DNA of 64,000 nucleotides from Desulfobulbaceae bacterium. Its GTDB lineage: Bacteria > Desulfobacterota > Desulfobulbia > Desulfobulbales > Desulfocapsaceae. Below the pieces are notes generated by a model. The model saw only the letters and a list, made by a program, of their open reading frames with translations, was not told the DNA's origin and did not search any database. The position numbers and the translations under genes are program-made. Where the stretch lies: contig JAITSS010000046.1 of NCBI GenBank assembly GCA_031287565.1, positions 124,001-188,000 on the forward strand, given 5' to 3'. This document shows positions 43,496 through 52,811 of the stretch, piece by piece (the stretch's first letter is position 1; each line of letters opens with the position of its first letter).

Positions 43496-43650
43496 GCGCT
43501 TTTCTTCAGGAAATGCTGATTGCTTCCGCCTGCCTGTTGCGGATAGGTTCGCCCTGCGTATGTCGAAGGGCATTCTTCGTAAAGCTGCCGACTGCGGCAG
43601 TCGCTCTCAGTCCGAACAGTTTCCATGTCATCAGTCTTTGCTGAATCTTC

Positions 43651-44559
43651 TCACTCAAACAGCGCGGTGCTCAGGTAGCGTTCGCCGGTATCGGGCAAAA
43701 TGCAGACGATGTTTTTGCCGATGAATTCCGGTAGGGCGGCCAGCCGCCGCGCCGCAAAGACCGCCGCGCCGCTAGAGATACCGGCCAGGATTCCTTCTTT
43801 TTTCGCCAGCTCGCGGGCGGTGGCTAGCGCCTCGCTGTCCGATACCGTTATAATCCGGTCAATAACGCGCACATTCAATGCCTTCGGGATAAATCCCGCG
43901 CCAATCCCCTGGATGCCGTGCGGGCCGGGTTTGCCACCCGACAAAACCGGTGACGAGGTCGGCTCCACCGCCACCACATGGAGGTTGGGATTTTTCTCTT
44001 TCAGCGCCTGGCCGCAGCCGGTGATGGTGCCGCCGGTGCCGACGCCCGCCACCAATGCGTCAACTTGGCCGTCCAGATCGCGCCAGATTTCCGGGCCGGT
44101 CGTCCGCCGGTGCGCCGCCGGATTTTCCGGATTGGCAAACTGATCCGGCATGAAGGCGCCGGGACTATCGGCGACCAGCTGTTTCGCCCGTGCCACCGCC
44201 CCGGCCATGCCTTCTCGCGCCGACGTTACAATCAGCTCAGCGCCAAGCTGGGCAAGCAATTTCCGTCGCTCAATACTCATCGATTCCGGCATGGTCAGAA
44301 TCAGTTTGTAGCCCTTAACGACCGAAACCCAAGCCAGGCCAAGACCAGTGTTGCCGCTGGTCGGCTCGATGACCAAACCGCCGGGTCGAAGCGCCCCCGA
44401 TTTTTCAGCGGCTTCGATCATCGCCGCCGCCACCCGGCATTTGACGCTGCCCAGAGGATTGCGCGATTCCTGCTTGGCAAAGATATGCGCGCCGCCGCCC
44501 AAGCGCGTTAAGGCGACAAGCGGCGTGTTTCCTATCGAATCAATGAGCGAATATGCCAT
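43651..44559 (-). CDS. cysK: Cysteine synthase (O-acetylserine sulfhydrylase)
   Basis: CysK makes cysteine from O-acetylserine and sulfide. The 302-aa PLP enzyme starts with SLIDSIGNTPLV, has the PLP lysine at residue 40 (NPLGSVKCRVA), the substrate loop EPTSGNTGLGLA and the phosphate loop GVGTGGTITG. It ends ...ILPDTGERYLSTALFE as typical. The partner cysE lies 1.1 kb upstream on the same strand, separated by a ParA-like gene. Confidence 0.97.
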   Translation of the reverse strand: MAYSLIDSIGNTPLVALTRLGGGAHIFAKQESRNPLGSVKCRVAAAMIEAAEKSGALRPGGLVIEPTSGNTGLGLAWVSVVKGYKLILTMPESMSIERRKLLAQLGAELIVTSAREGMAGAVARAKQLVADSPGAFMPDQFANPENPAAHRRTTGPEIWRDLDGQVDALVAGVGTGGTITGCGQALKEKNPNLHVVAVEPTSSPVLSGGKPGPHGIQGIGAGFIPKALNVRVIDRIITVSDSEALATARELAKKEGILAGISSGAAVFAARRLAALPEFIGKNIVCILPDTGERYLSTALFE

Positions 44560-44601
44560 GGTGTTTTTCCTCGTTGAGAATTTTCACAGGCGCGGGGCGT
44601 C

Positions 44602-45669
44602 TTATTCCAGGTTCCGAACAAGCTGTTCAATGTTGGGTATTTGTTTATCTAATTGCGATTGATTTACCGTTATCTGACGACCTGCGACTGTTTTTGGGCC
44701 AGCGGTCAACAGCGCGATGGGAACACCTAAAGCGCCGGAAACAACGGATGCGGTATTCGCATCATTGACTTCATATTGAAACATCGTCTTAAAGGTCTTC
44801 CTGGAATTTGGCGTCGGAGCGCCATTTGGGTGAACGCGAAAGACATATGAAGAAGTTCTCCATACTTCCCATATCTCATCTCCTATCTCATTAACGATGA
44901 TTTTAAATGCTGACGCAGATGTTTGATTCATCTGGGTTAACCTGTTTCCAACATACATATATATAGAAGGCAAAGCCATGTTGTATCTTTTCGATTCCAC
45001 GTAAAAATCAGACTGCCGGTCATTTGTGTGACGCCGTTTTCCGTACACCAGTGATAAAACAGCTTTAACCGCCCGTTTCGATGAGCCATCCGCCGAAAAT
45101 GGAATAAGCAAGCGGTCGGCGGCGGACAGGGCCAGCTCGGTATAAATGGAAAAACTTGGGTTGCAATCAATGAATACACATGAGTTTTCATGGCGTTCAT
45201 CATTCCACGAATATAAAATGTCAGTAATCATATCCTTAATCCAAAGATGAACAATCCTCCAGGCATCTTCAGGGCCAGGATATGTGGCACCCATCACCCT
45301 TGATGCTTGAACTTCTAATTGCTCATCGCCAACAATCATATACAAATTATCCGGTATCGTGTCGTTGTACTGGATAACATGAGATATGTATTCGCTGCCA
45401 GAAGCGGGAGTTTTGTAAGGACTTTGTATCCGATCTTCAATATAGCCAGAGATCGTCCGTCTCGTTTGCGAAGCGTGAATTTCCGATAAATGCTTTTCGC
45501 CGTCTATCACTCCACCGAGTAGCATTGATGATGAATTGGCTTGGGGACACAAATCCACCACCAGGATTTTTTTATCCGGATTCTGCCTGGCATATTCAGA
45601 AGCAAGCTGAAAAGTCAAATAACTTTTCCCCACGCCACCCTTATTGTTCCAAATCGCGTAAATCGCCAT
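44602..45669 (-). CDS. ParA/MinD-like ATPase, orphan
   Basis: 355-aa ATPase with the deviant Walker A motif NNKGGVGKSYLTFQLA near residue 10, the A' motif VVDLCPQANSS and a Walker B-type FIDCNPSF. It lacks a ParB partner or DNA-binding domain nearby. The ATG at 45669 follows GGGGAGAAATAAA and sits one base after the cysE stop, so it is transcribed with cysE. Its DNA is clearly more AT-rich than cysK and cysE, with atypical codons, which points to recent acquisition. It could come from a plasmid partition, phage or defence system; the role here is unknown. Confidence 0.85.
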   Translation of the reverse strand: MAIYAIWNNKGGVGKSYLTFQLASEYARQNPDKKILVVDLCPQANSSSMLLGGVIDGEKHLSEIHASQTRRTISGYIEDRIQSPYKTPASGSEYISHVIQYNDTIPDNLYMIVGDEQLEVQASRVMGATYPGPEDAWRIVHLWIKDMITDILYSWNDERHENSCVFIDCNPSFSIYTELALSAADRLLIPFSADGSSKRAVKAVLSLVYGKRRHTNDRQSDFYVESKRYNMALPSIYMYVGNRLTQMNQTSASAFKIIVNEIGDEIWEVWRTSSYVFRVHPNGAPTPNSRKTFKTMFQYEVNDANTASVVSGALGVPIALLTAGPKTVAGRQITVNQSQLDKQIPNIEQLVRNLE

Positions 45670-45670
45670 T

Positions 45671-46687
45671 TTATTTCTCCCCATTTGAATTGGCGAAGAT
45701 CAGTTCCGGACGTTTGCGGAACACTCTGGTGTCCGGAGCGACGCTTTCGGTCAGCCAGATGTTGCCGCCGATGACTGAACGGGCGCCTATCACTGTATCG
45801 CCGCCAAGAATCGTCGTGTTGGCGTAGATGATCACCTCGTCCTCGATGGTCGGATGGCGTTTATGGTGTCGCAATTGCGCCCCGGCGTCGCGGGGCAGCG
45901 ACAAGGCGCCGAGCGTCACCCCTTGGTACAGCCTGACATTTTTGCCGATAAGCGTGGTTTCGCCGATGACGACGCCGGTGCCGTGGTCGATAAAAAAGCC
46001 CTCGCCGATGGTCGCGCCCGGATGAATATCAATGCCGGTCAGGCTGTGCGCGTATTCGGTCATGATGCGCGGGATGATCGGCACGTTCAACAGAAACAAT
46101 TCATGCGCCAGGCGATAGATGGAAATCGCCAGAAGACCCGGATAGCAGAAAACCACTTCGTCCTGACTGGAGGTGGCCGGGTCGCCGTCCAAAGCCGCCT
46201 GGATGTCGGTCGCGAGTAGCGAAGTCAGGCGCGGAAAGCTCTCGAGGCAGGCGATGGCCATGTGGTGGCTGCGTCCTTCGCAGTTGGTGCAGGGCTGATT
46301 GTTGCGGCGGCAATCATGGCGAATAGCCAGGGCGATTTGTTCGACTAATTTGTCATATAATTCGCTTAATTCCTGGCCGATATAATACTCAACATTACCG
46401 GCGTGCAACCGCGTTTTCGTGAAATAGCCTGGAAAGAGCACCCGCCGCGCTTGCCTGACAATAGCGATAATTTTTTCCTGTGATGGAATGAAGACCGGGC
46501 TGACGTGTTCGCAGCTCTCTTTGGCGTGCTTCGACAAGAGGAGTTGTCGCACTACGGCCGGCAACTTGGTATGTTGGCTCTGACTTTCTTCGCGCACATG
46601 GTCGCAGGATTGCGCGTCGCATGTCGTCTGCTCGCAGCCGCAGGCGATGGAACCGCCCGCTTGGGGAATACGGATATTGCCACTCAT
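45671..46687 (-). CDS. cysE: Serine O-acetyltransferase (EpsC/SrpH type)
   Basis: This enzyme acetylates serine for cysteine synthesis. The 338-aa protein has a long N-terminal helical domain and a C-terminal left-handed beta-helix of hexapeptide repeats: GIDIHPGATIGEGFFIDHGTGVVIGETT (quoted in parts), catalytic histidines in DIHPGA and IDHGTG, then VRLYQGVTLGALS. The extended N-terminus marks the EpsC/SrpH class. The ATG at 46687 with AAGGAG upstream is better than the GTG at 46693. The N-terminal 30 residues are rich in cysteine (CGCEQTTCDAQSC), not usual for the family. Confidence 0.93.
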   Translation of the reverse strand: MSGNIRIPQAGGSIACGCEQTTCDAQSCDHVREESQSQHTKLPAVVRQLLLSKHAKESCEHVSPVFIPSQEKIIAIVRQARRVLFPGYFTKTRLHAGNVEYYIGQELSELYDKLVEQIALAIRHDCRRNNQPCTNCEGRSHHMAIACLESFPRLTSLLATDIQAALDGDPATSSQDEVVFCYPGLLAISIYRLAHELFLLNVPIIPRIMTEYAHSLTGIDIHPGATIGEGFFIDHGTGVVIGETTLIGKNVRLYQGVTLGALSLPRDAGAQLRHHKRHPTIEDEVIIYANTTILGGDTVIGARSVIGGNIWLTESVAPDTRVFRKRPELIFANSNGEK

Positions 46688-46689
46688 GT

Positions 46690-47280
46690 TCACTCCTTCT
46701 TTGCGGCCAGCTCATTGATTAAATCGGCGACTTTGCGACCGTCCGGGGTCTGGGCGTCGGGGTTTATCGCGGTCAGCTCGCGCCAGACGGTCAGCGCTTC
46801 ATCTGGCCGGTTCATTTCAAAAAGCACCACGCCTTTATTAAAACGACATTGTTGGTGGCGGGCGTCCAGAGAGCGCGCCTTGTCGAAGGAGGCGAGCGCC
46901 TGTTCCGCCTGACCGACGGCGCGGTACATGGTGCCGAGATCGGTATACAGATTGGCGTCGCCGTCGCGCAGCGAAAGTGACTTGGTGTAGGCCCGTATTG
47001 CTTTTTCCGCCTGGCCTGCGTCATAATACAGGTGGCCGAGATGCAACCAGGATTCGTAATTATCCGGTTTGGCGGTCACTTCCGCCTCCAGGCGTTGTAT
47101 CGCTTTCGTCCGTTCGTCGTTCTCCTGGCGATGCGCTTCGACTCGCTGCTCCGACGGCGCGTCCGCCGGGCGCAATTTATAGACGGCGAAGCCGACACCG
47201 GCGACGAATCCGCAGAGAAAAATAATCACCCAGATGAATATGGGCGAACCTTTGCCGGTTGGGGAGGTCGAATTGGGCAT
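46690..47280 (-). CDS. Membrane-anchored TPR protein
   Basis: 196-aa protein with one N-terminal membrane helix (IFIWVIIFLCGFVAGVGFAVY) and a periplasmic TPR domain: WLHLGHLYYDAGQAEKAIRAY, LYTDLGTMYRAVGQAEQALA and CRFNKGVVLFEMNRPDEAL. The start at 47280 replaces 47379. TPR scaffolds mediate protein contacts; a specific partner is not evident. It precedes cysE by 2 bases and probably shares its operon. Confidence 0.85.
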   Translation of the reverse strand: MPNSTSPTGKGSPIFIWVIIFLCGFVAGVGFAVYKLRPADAPSEQRVEAHRQENDERTKAIQRLEAEVTAKPDNYESWLHLGHLYYDAGQAEKAIRAYTKSLSLRDGDANLYTDLGTMYRAVGQAEQALASFDKARSLDARHQQCRFNKGVVLFEMNRPDEALTVWRELTAINPDAQTPDGRKVADLINELAAKKE

Positions 47281-47505
47281 GGCGTTTGGCAGGTTATGCT
47301 TGTTGAAAAATGTTCCGATGATTTTTTTGAGCACGGGCTGTGGAAGCGGCACGATACCATGGGGCGGGCCTTCCGCCAAGAAGGCCAGGCGGCGGGCGGA
47401 TTTTCCCCGAAGGTTTCGGAAATATCCTTGCTCCGCCGTCTGACTGGCGCGTACAAATTCATTAATGATCGCAGCCTCTTATCACACATAAAAAAGGAGC
47501 AAACA

Positions 47506-50019
47506 ATGGCAGCCGCGACGAACAACAACAGCGACAAGACCGGGCTTGCGGGCGATAAACGCGCCGCCGCCCCAAGGCAATCGGCCTTATCGACCAGCGC
47601 CACCGCGATGAAAAAAAGCATTCTGGAAAATCTGCTGACCTTTCAAGGACGCGATCCGGAGCGTTCCGGTTCGACCGATGTCTACAAGGCCCTGGCTTAC
47701 GCCGTCCGCGACATCATGGTGAAAAAGTGGATCGCCACTCAGAAATCCTACTACAAAGCCGGTGAGAAACGGGTGTACTACCTGTCGCTTGAATTTCTCA
47801 TCGGTCGCAGTCTGGTTTCCAGCATGATCAATTTAGGCATTTTCGAGGCGGCCAAGGAAGCGCTTGCGGAGCTGGGATATGACATGGATCGCATCAGCGA
47901 CGAGGAGGAAGACGCGGGCCTCGGCAACGGCGGTTTGGGGCGGCTCGCCGCCTGCTTCATGGATTCCATCGCCACCCTGAAGATTCCGGCCTACGGTTAC
48001 GGCATTCGCTATGAATACGGGTTGTTCACCCAACGACTTGTCGATGGCTATCAGGTTGAATCGCCTGACAACTGGCTGCAATATGGCACGCCCTGGGAAT
48101 TTGAGCGGCGGATGCCGGTGTTTCCGGTGCAGTTTTATGGCAATGTCATTAGCGAGCTGGATAAGAACGGCAACTACCGCGCTCGTTGGGTCAACACCCA
48201 GCACGTCATGGCCGTGCCTTGCGACATGCTGGTGCCCGGTTACGACAACGACCACGTGATCAATATGCGCCTGTGGACGGCCAAAGCCTCGCGCGAACTT
48301 GACCTGGGCTTTTTTGGTCAGGGTGATTACATCGGCGCGGTGCAGTCTAAAGTCAGCTCGGAAACCATTTCCAAAGTGCTTTATCCACCTGACCACAATT
48401 TGGCCGGTCAGGAATTGCGCCTGCGGCAGCAGTACTTTTTCGTCGCCGCCACTTTCCAAGATATTCTGCGCCGCTACCGTAAAACCAACCGCGAATTCGC
48501 CAATTTTCCCAACGCCGTGGCCGTGCAGCTGAATGATACCCATCCGGCCATCGCCATACCCGAATTGATGCGCATTTTGCTCGATATTGAGGGCTTAAGT
48601 TGGGAAAAATCCTGGGACATCTGTGTTCACACCTTCGCCTATACGAATCACACTCTGATGCCGGAGGCGCTGGAACGGTGGTCGGTCGATCTGATGGGCC
48701 GGGTTTTGCCGCGGCATTTACAAATCATCTACGAGATCAACCAGCGCTTTTTAGAAAGCGTCGCCCAGGAATTCCCCGGTGATATGAACAAACTGCGGGA
48801 TATGTCGCTGATTGAAGAAGGCGAGGTGAAAAGGGTCAGAATGGCGCATCTGGCTGTCATTGGCAGCCACTCCATCAACGGCGTCGCCGCCTTGCACAGC
48901 GAACTTCTAAAGACCCGACTCTTCCCGGATTTTTATCGCATGTATCCGGAACGCTTCAACAATAAAACTAACGGCATTACGCCGAGGCGCTGGCTGCTGC
49001 AAGCCAATCCGCCCTTGGCCGAGCTGATTTGCGATACCATCGGCGACGCCTGGGTCACTCATCTTGATGAGCTGCGCCAGCTTGAGCCATATACCGAAGA
49101 CGCCGCCTTCCGGGCGAGATGGCGGCAGATCAAACAGCAAAACAAGGATCGCCTCGCCGCCTACATCCACAAGACGATCAAGGTTGAAGTCAACCCGCAA
49201 ACGCTCTTCGACGTGCAGGTCAAGCGCATTCACGAGTACAAACGTCAACTCTTAAACGCCTTGAACGTCATCTATCTCTACCAAAGCATGTTGCGTAATC
49301 CTGACCATGTATTTGCGCCGCGCACCGTGGTTTTCGCCGGGAAGGCCGCGCCGTCGTACTGGCGCGCCAAATTGATTATCAAATTGATCAATTCATTAGG
49401 CGAAGTGATCAACAACGACCCCCGGATAAACGGGATGCTGAAGGTGGTGTTCCTGCCGAATTACACAGTTTCGCAGGCGGAAATCATCATTCCGGCGGCG
49501 GATTTGTCCGAGCAGATTTCCACCGCCGGCACTGAGGCGTCGGGCACCGGCAATATGAAATTCGCCTTGAACGGCGCTCTGACCATTGGCACCCTGGACG
49601 GCGCCAATATCGAAATTCGTGAGGAAGTGGGTGAAGAAAACATCTTTATTTTTGGTATGACCGCCGAGGAAGTCGCCTTTGAAAAACTCAACCCCAGTCG
49701 CACGCCAGAAAACATCTGTCAGGTTAATCCGGCGATTCGCGAGGTGATGGACAGCCTAGCCCAAGGCGCTTTCAGCCACGGCGACAAAAAACTGTTCCAG
49801 CCGCTGGTCGAAACCCTGATGAGTCCGCATGACCAATATTTGCTGCTTTTAGACCTGGAATCCTATATCGCCTGCCAGCGTCGCGCGCGTGAATTGTATC
49901 TTGACCAGGAAGCCTGGACGAAAAAGTCGATCCTGAACGTGGCCAGAATCGGCAAGTTCTCGACCGACCGTACCATCCGCCAGTATTCCGAAGAAATCTG
50001 GGGAATTCCCGTCGAATGA
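47506..50019 (+). CDS. glgP: Glycogen/starch phosphorylase
   Basis: GlgP releases glucose-1-phosphate from glycogen. The 837-aa enzyme has YLSLEFLIGR, EEDAGLGNGGLGRLAACFMDS, QLNDTHPAIAIPEL and the PLP-lysine motif ASGTGNMKFALNGALTIGT near residue 685. The track extends the frame 158 codons upstream into the TPR gene; the ATG at 47506 with AAAAAGGAGC is the start. It stands alone, convergent with the CCA enzyme. Confidence 0.97.
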   Translation: MAAATNNNSDKTGLAGDKRAAAPRQSALSTSATAMKKSILENLLTFQGRDPERSGSTDVYKALAYAVRDIMVKKWIATQKSYYKAGEKRVYYLSLEFLIGRSLVSSMINLGIFEAAKEALAELGYDMDRISDEEEDAGLGNGGLGRLAACFMDSIATLKIPAYGYGIRYEYGLFTQRLVDGYQVESPDNWLQYGTPWEFERRMPVFPVQFYGNVISELDKNGNYRARWVNTQHVMAVPCDMLVPGYDNDHVINMRLWTAKASRELDLGFFGQGDYIGAVQSKVSSETISKVLYPPDHNLAGQELRLRQQYFFVAATFQDILRRYRKTNREFANFPNAVAVQLNDTHPAIAIPELMRILLDIEGLSWEKSWDICVHTFAYTNHTLMPEALERWSVDLMGRVLPRHLQIIYEINQRFLESVAQEFPGDMNKLRDMSLIEEGEVKRVRMAHLAVIGSHSINGVAALHSELLKTRLFPDFYRMYPERFNNKTNGITPRRWLLQANPPLAELICDTIGDAWVTHLDELRQLEPYTEDAAFRARWRQIKQQNKDRLAAYIHKTIKVEVNPQTLFDVQVKRIHEYKRQLLNALNVIYLYQSMLRNPDHVFAPRTVVFAGKAAPSYWRAKLIIKLINSLGEVINNDPRINGMLKVVFLPNYTVSQAEIIIPAADLSEQISTAGTEASGTGNMKFALNGALTIGTLDGANIEIREEVGEENIFIFGMTAEEVAFEKLNPSRTPENICQVNPAIREVMDSLAQGAFSHGDKKLFQPLVETLMSPHDQYLLLLDLESYIACQRRARELYLDQEAWTKKSILNVARIGKFSTDRTIRQYSEEIWGIPVE

Positions 50020-50103
50020 CAGGCTATCGGCTGGCGCGAAAAGTCCTGGAAATGGCAGGAATATAGGCGATGAACGATTTACCCGGAGCCACCCTTTCGC
50101 CGA

Positions 50104-52800
50104 TCAATAATCGCGCTGGACGCGGGATGTCTCCGCGTCCAGCGGATAATTTTTCGCCAGCCAGGCCAGCTCGTCTTCGCGGTCGGCGACTTGGCCCTCC
50201 AGGTGGGCGTCGAGCAGGTCAAGCAGAATTTTTTTATAGAGCGGCCCGGTCGGATAGCCAAGACGCCGCAGGTCGTCGCCACGCAGTTCGGTTTTCAGAT
50301 CACGCAATTCGGTGACATACTTCGAGACGATGCGGTTCAGGGTGTCGCCGCCCTGGTCAATCGCCATCAGATAGAGCAAGCCTTCGTTGCTCAGCTCCCG
50401 CAATAAGCGATAGGCCCCGCTGTTGCCGATATGTTGATTCCTGGCCAACATTTGGGCGATTTTGTCGCCGTGCTCCTTCTGCCACAAGAGCCGCTCACTG
50501 ATTTTTGGCGATAGCTTGAAGCGTTGGCAAAAATTACCCAGTTCTCCTAGCTCGCTGCCCTTCATCAAAGTCAGCAGCCAGACCATCCATGGGCTGAATT
50601 CTTCCTTCAGATATAAGAGGCGAAACCAGTTTATCGCCTGCGCCGCCTGAGTAAGAGCTTGCAGAAAACGTTTGTCACGCATGGCGCCATCCAACGACGG
50701 CCACAGCAATTGCAACAAGCCGAATTCGGCCAGTCGCCAAATGGCCGGGATGGGATTTTTCTCCGAAAATATCCGTCGCATTTCGCGGAAGAATCGCACA
50801 TCGTCGCCTGAACCGAACAGGCGCTCTTTCACCGCGCCGCGCATCAGGCGGGCGGTGTGCGGCGCGATGGTGAAGCCCAGCTTCTGCTCAAAACGAATCG
50901 CCCGGAACATGCGACTGGGATCATCGACAAAGCTGACGTTGTGCAACACTTTGATTTCCCGGCGCTTCAGGTCGTTCTGGCAATTAAAGAAGTCGATCAG
51001 CTCGCCGAAGTGGCCAAGATTCAGTTGAATGGCCATAGCGTTTATCGTGAAATCGCGGCGATAGAGGTCAAGCTTGATTGAAGAAACCTCGACCATCGGC
51101 AGGGCCGCCGGATGATCGTAGTATTCCAGCCGCGCCGTGGCTACGTCGATATGTTTGCCGTCGCCAAAGATCACATCGGCGGTGGCGAAATGCTCATGGA
51201 TGCTGACGCGACCGTTCATTCGCCGGGCCAGCGCTTTGGCGAAGGCCAGGCCATCGCCTTCAACGACTACATCAATATCCGTGGTCGGCGCGCGCAAAAG
51301 CAGGTCGCGGACATAGCCGCCCGCGACGAACGCCTTGCAATCGAGTTCATCGGCAAGAGCGCCGATGTCCTGCAATACACGCATCTGCTCGTTAGATAGG
51401 CATCCGGTGAGAAAGGCGGAAAGATTGCGTCGGCGTCCGGGGCGACGGTCTTCGCCGCTCGCCGATTGGCCTGGCCCGGACGGAAAGCGCGATGGGTTGT
51501 CAGCCAGATAATTTAATAAGTCGGTGCGGGTGATGACGCCTTCCACCAGGCCGTCGCGCGTGACCGGAACCAGCCGCTGTCGGTTGCCGATGACCAGTTC
51601 GCGAATATCGGTCAGCGTCGCGTCGGGCGATAGAATTCCCACGTCGGTGGTCATGTACTCGGAAACTGGTCTGTCGCCCAGTTTGTGGTGCAGCGCCCGC
51701 TCGATGACCACTTTGGTGATGATGCCCAGCAACTGCGTCCGCTCTGTTGCCGCCTGCGCCAGTTCGACCGGGGCGGCGGCGATGGCGTATTGGTTCATCC
51801 GCTCGTGGGCGTTGGCGATGCTGAGACCGGCGGCGATGACAATCGGCGGACTTGACATCATTTCGCGAGCGATCGGCTGTGGCTGCACGTTGCGGTGCAA
51901 ACTTCTGACCAGTTTATCCTCGGCCTCTATCGCCGTCATGTCGCGAATGGTCGCGGAAGCCGCCGCCGCGTGGCCGCCGCCGCCTAATTCACGGGCGATC
52001 TGTCCGGCGTCGATCTCCGCGAGACGGCTGCGGGCGATGAGGTACACGCGGTCGCCCATGGTCGGCAGGGCGAACACCGCGTCGAGATTGCCCATCTCCA
52101 TGTAGCGCTCAACGATATTGGCGTAGCCATCGACATATTCGCCAAAGCTGGGCGTGGATACGGTGACGCCGATGCCGTGAATCATGTATGAGCGGGCGCC
52201 GTCGCTGAGATTGTGCAGAAGTTCCACCTGCGCCGATGTCCAGTCCTTTTTCAGATAGGAATGAATCACATCGATTTGCGCGCCCTGGCGAAACAGCCAG
52301 GCGGCGGCTTCCAGGTCGTCGGCGGTGGTCGATGAATTGGCCAGGGAACCGGTGTCGGCGTAGATGCCAAGGCCGATGGTCGTCGCCTCTAAGGGTGTGA
52401 GATGAACCGCCTTTTGCCGCAAGCGGCCGACCATGATCGTCGCGGTCGCCCCGACCATGGCGACTTCCTGAAGTTCGCCGCGCATGTCGGCGCAGGCATC
52501 CGGATGATGATCAAAAAGATGGAGCTGAAGGCGCGAGTTGTTCAGGCATTCGGCTAAAACGCCGATGCGTTTGGATGAGCGGGTATCGACGACGATCATG
52601 GCCTCGACCAAAGCCGGATCAATATCTTTGATGTGGCGAAATTCGATGTGGTATTCGAGTTGGCGGGCGATGTAATCGCTGACTTCAACAGCCAGGCTGT
52701 CGGGTAATACGGCCACCGCGTCGGGATACAGGCGGCGGGCGGCGACCATCGAGGCCAGGGCGTCAAAATCGGCATTGGCGTGCGTGACGATGATCCGCAT
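50104..52800 (-). CDS. tRNA nucleotidyltransferase fused to DHH phosphoesterase and CBS domains
   Basis: 898-aa fusion. Residues 1-310 form a DHH/DHHA1 phosphoesterase (THANADFDALASM, LFDHHPDA, LGGGGHAAAAS), about 315-440 two CBS domains (MSSPPIVI..., YMTTDVGILSP), and about 470-890 a class II poly(A)/CCA nucleotidyltransferase (AFVAGGYVRDLLL, catalytic TDIDVVVEGDG, the RRDFTINAMAIQL motif). This architecture is found in deltaproteobacteria and some others, where split CC- and A-adding enzymes occur. The addition specificity cannot be told here. It is followed by xerD upstream on the same strand, 11 bases apart. Confidence 0.93.
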   Translation of the reverse strand: MRIIVTHANADFDALASMVAARRLYPDAVAVLPDSLAVEVSDYIARQLEYHIEFRHIKDIDPALVEAMIVVDTRSSKRIGVLAECLNNSRLQLHLFDHHPDACADMRGELQEVAMVGATATIMVGRLRQKAVHLTPLEATTIGLGIYADTGSLANSSTTADDLEAAAWLFRQGAQIDVIHSYLKKDWTSAQVELLHNLSDGARSYMIHGIGVTVSTPSFGEYVDGYANIVERYMEMGNLDAVFALPTMGDRVYLIARSRLAEIDAGQIARELGGGGHAAAASATIRDMTAIEAEDKLVRSLHRNVQPQPIAREMMSSPPIVIAAGLSIANAHERMNQYAIAAAPVELAQAATERTQLLGIITKVVIERALHHKLGDRPVSEYMTTDVGILSPDATLTDIRELVIGNRQRLVPVTRDGLVEGVITRTDLLNYLADNPSRFPSGPGQSASGEDRRPGRRRNLSAFLTGCLSNEQMRVLQDIGALADELDCKAFVAGGYVRDLLLRAPTTDIDVVVEGDGLAFAKALARRMNGRVSIHEHFATADVIFGDGKHIDVATARLEYYDHPAALPMVEVSSIKLDLYRRDFTINAMAIQLNLGHFGELIDFFNCQNDLKRREIKVLHNVSFVDDPSRMFRAIRFEQKLGFTIAPHTARLMRGAVKERLFGSGDDVRFFREMRRIFSEKNPIPAIWRLAEFGLLQLLWPSLDGAMRDKRFLQALTQAAQAINWFRLLYLKEEFSPWMVWLLTLMKGSELGELGNFCQRFKLSPKISERLLWQKEHGDKIAQMLARNQHIGNSGAYRLLRELSNEGLLYLMAIDQGGDTLNRIVSKYVTELRDLKTELRGDDLRRLGYPTGPLYKKILLDLLDAHLEGQVADREDELAWLAKNYPLDAETSRVQRDY

Positions 52801-52811
52801 GATGTGTTCCC

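Noticed and set aside
47032-47505. 158-codon N-terminal extension of glgP in the track
   Set aside because: It is antisense to the TPR gene; the ATG at 47506 with a good ribosome-binding site gives the normal phosphorylase start.
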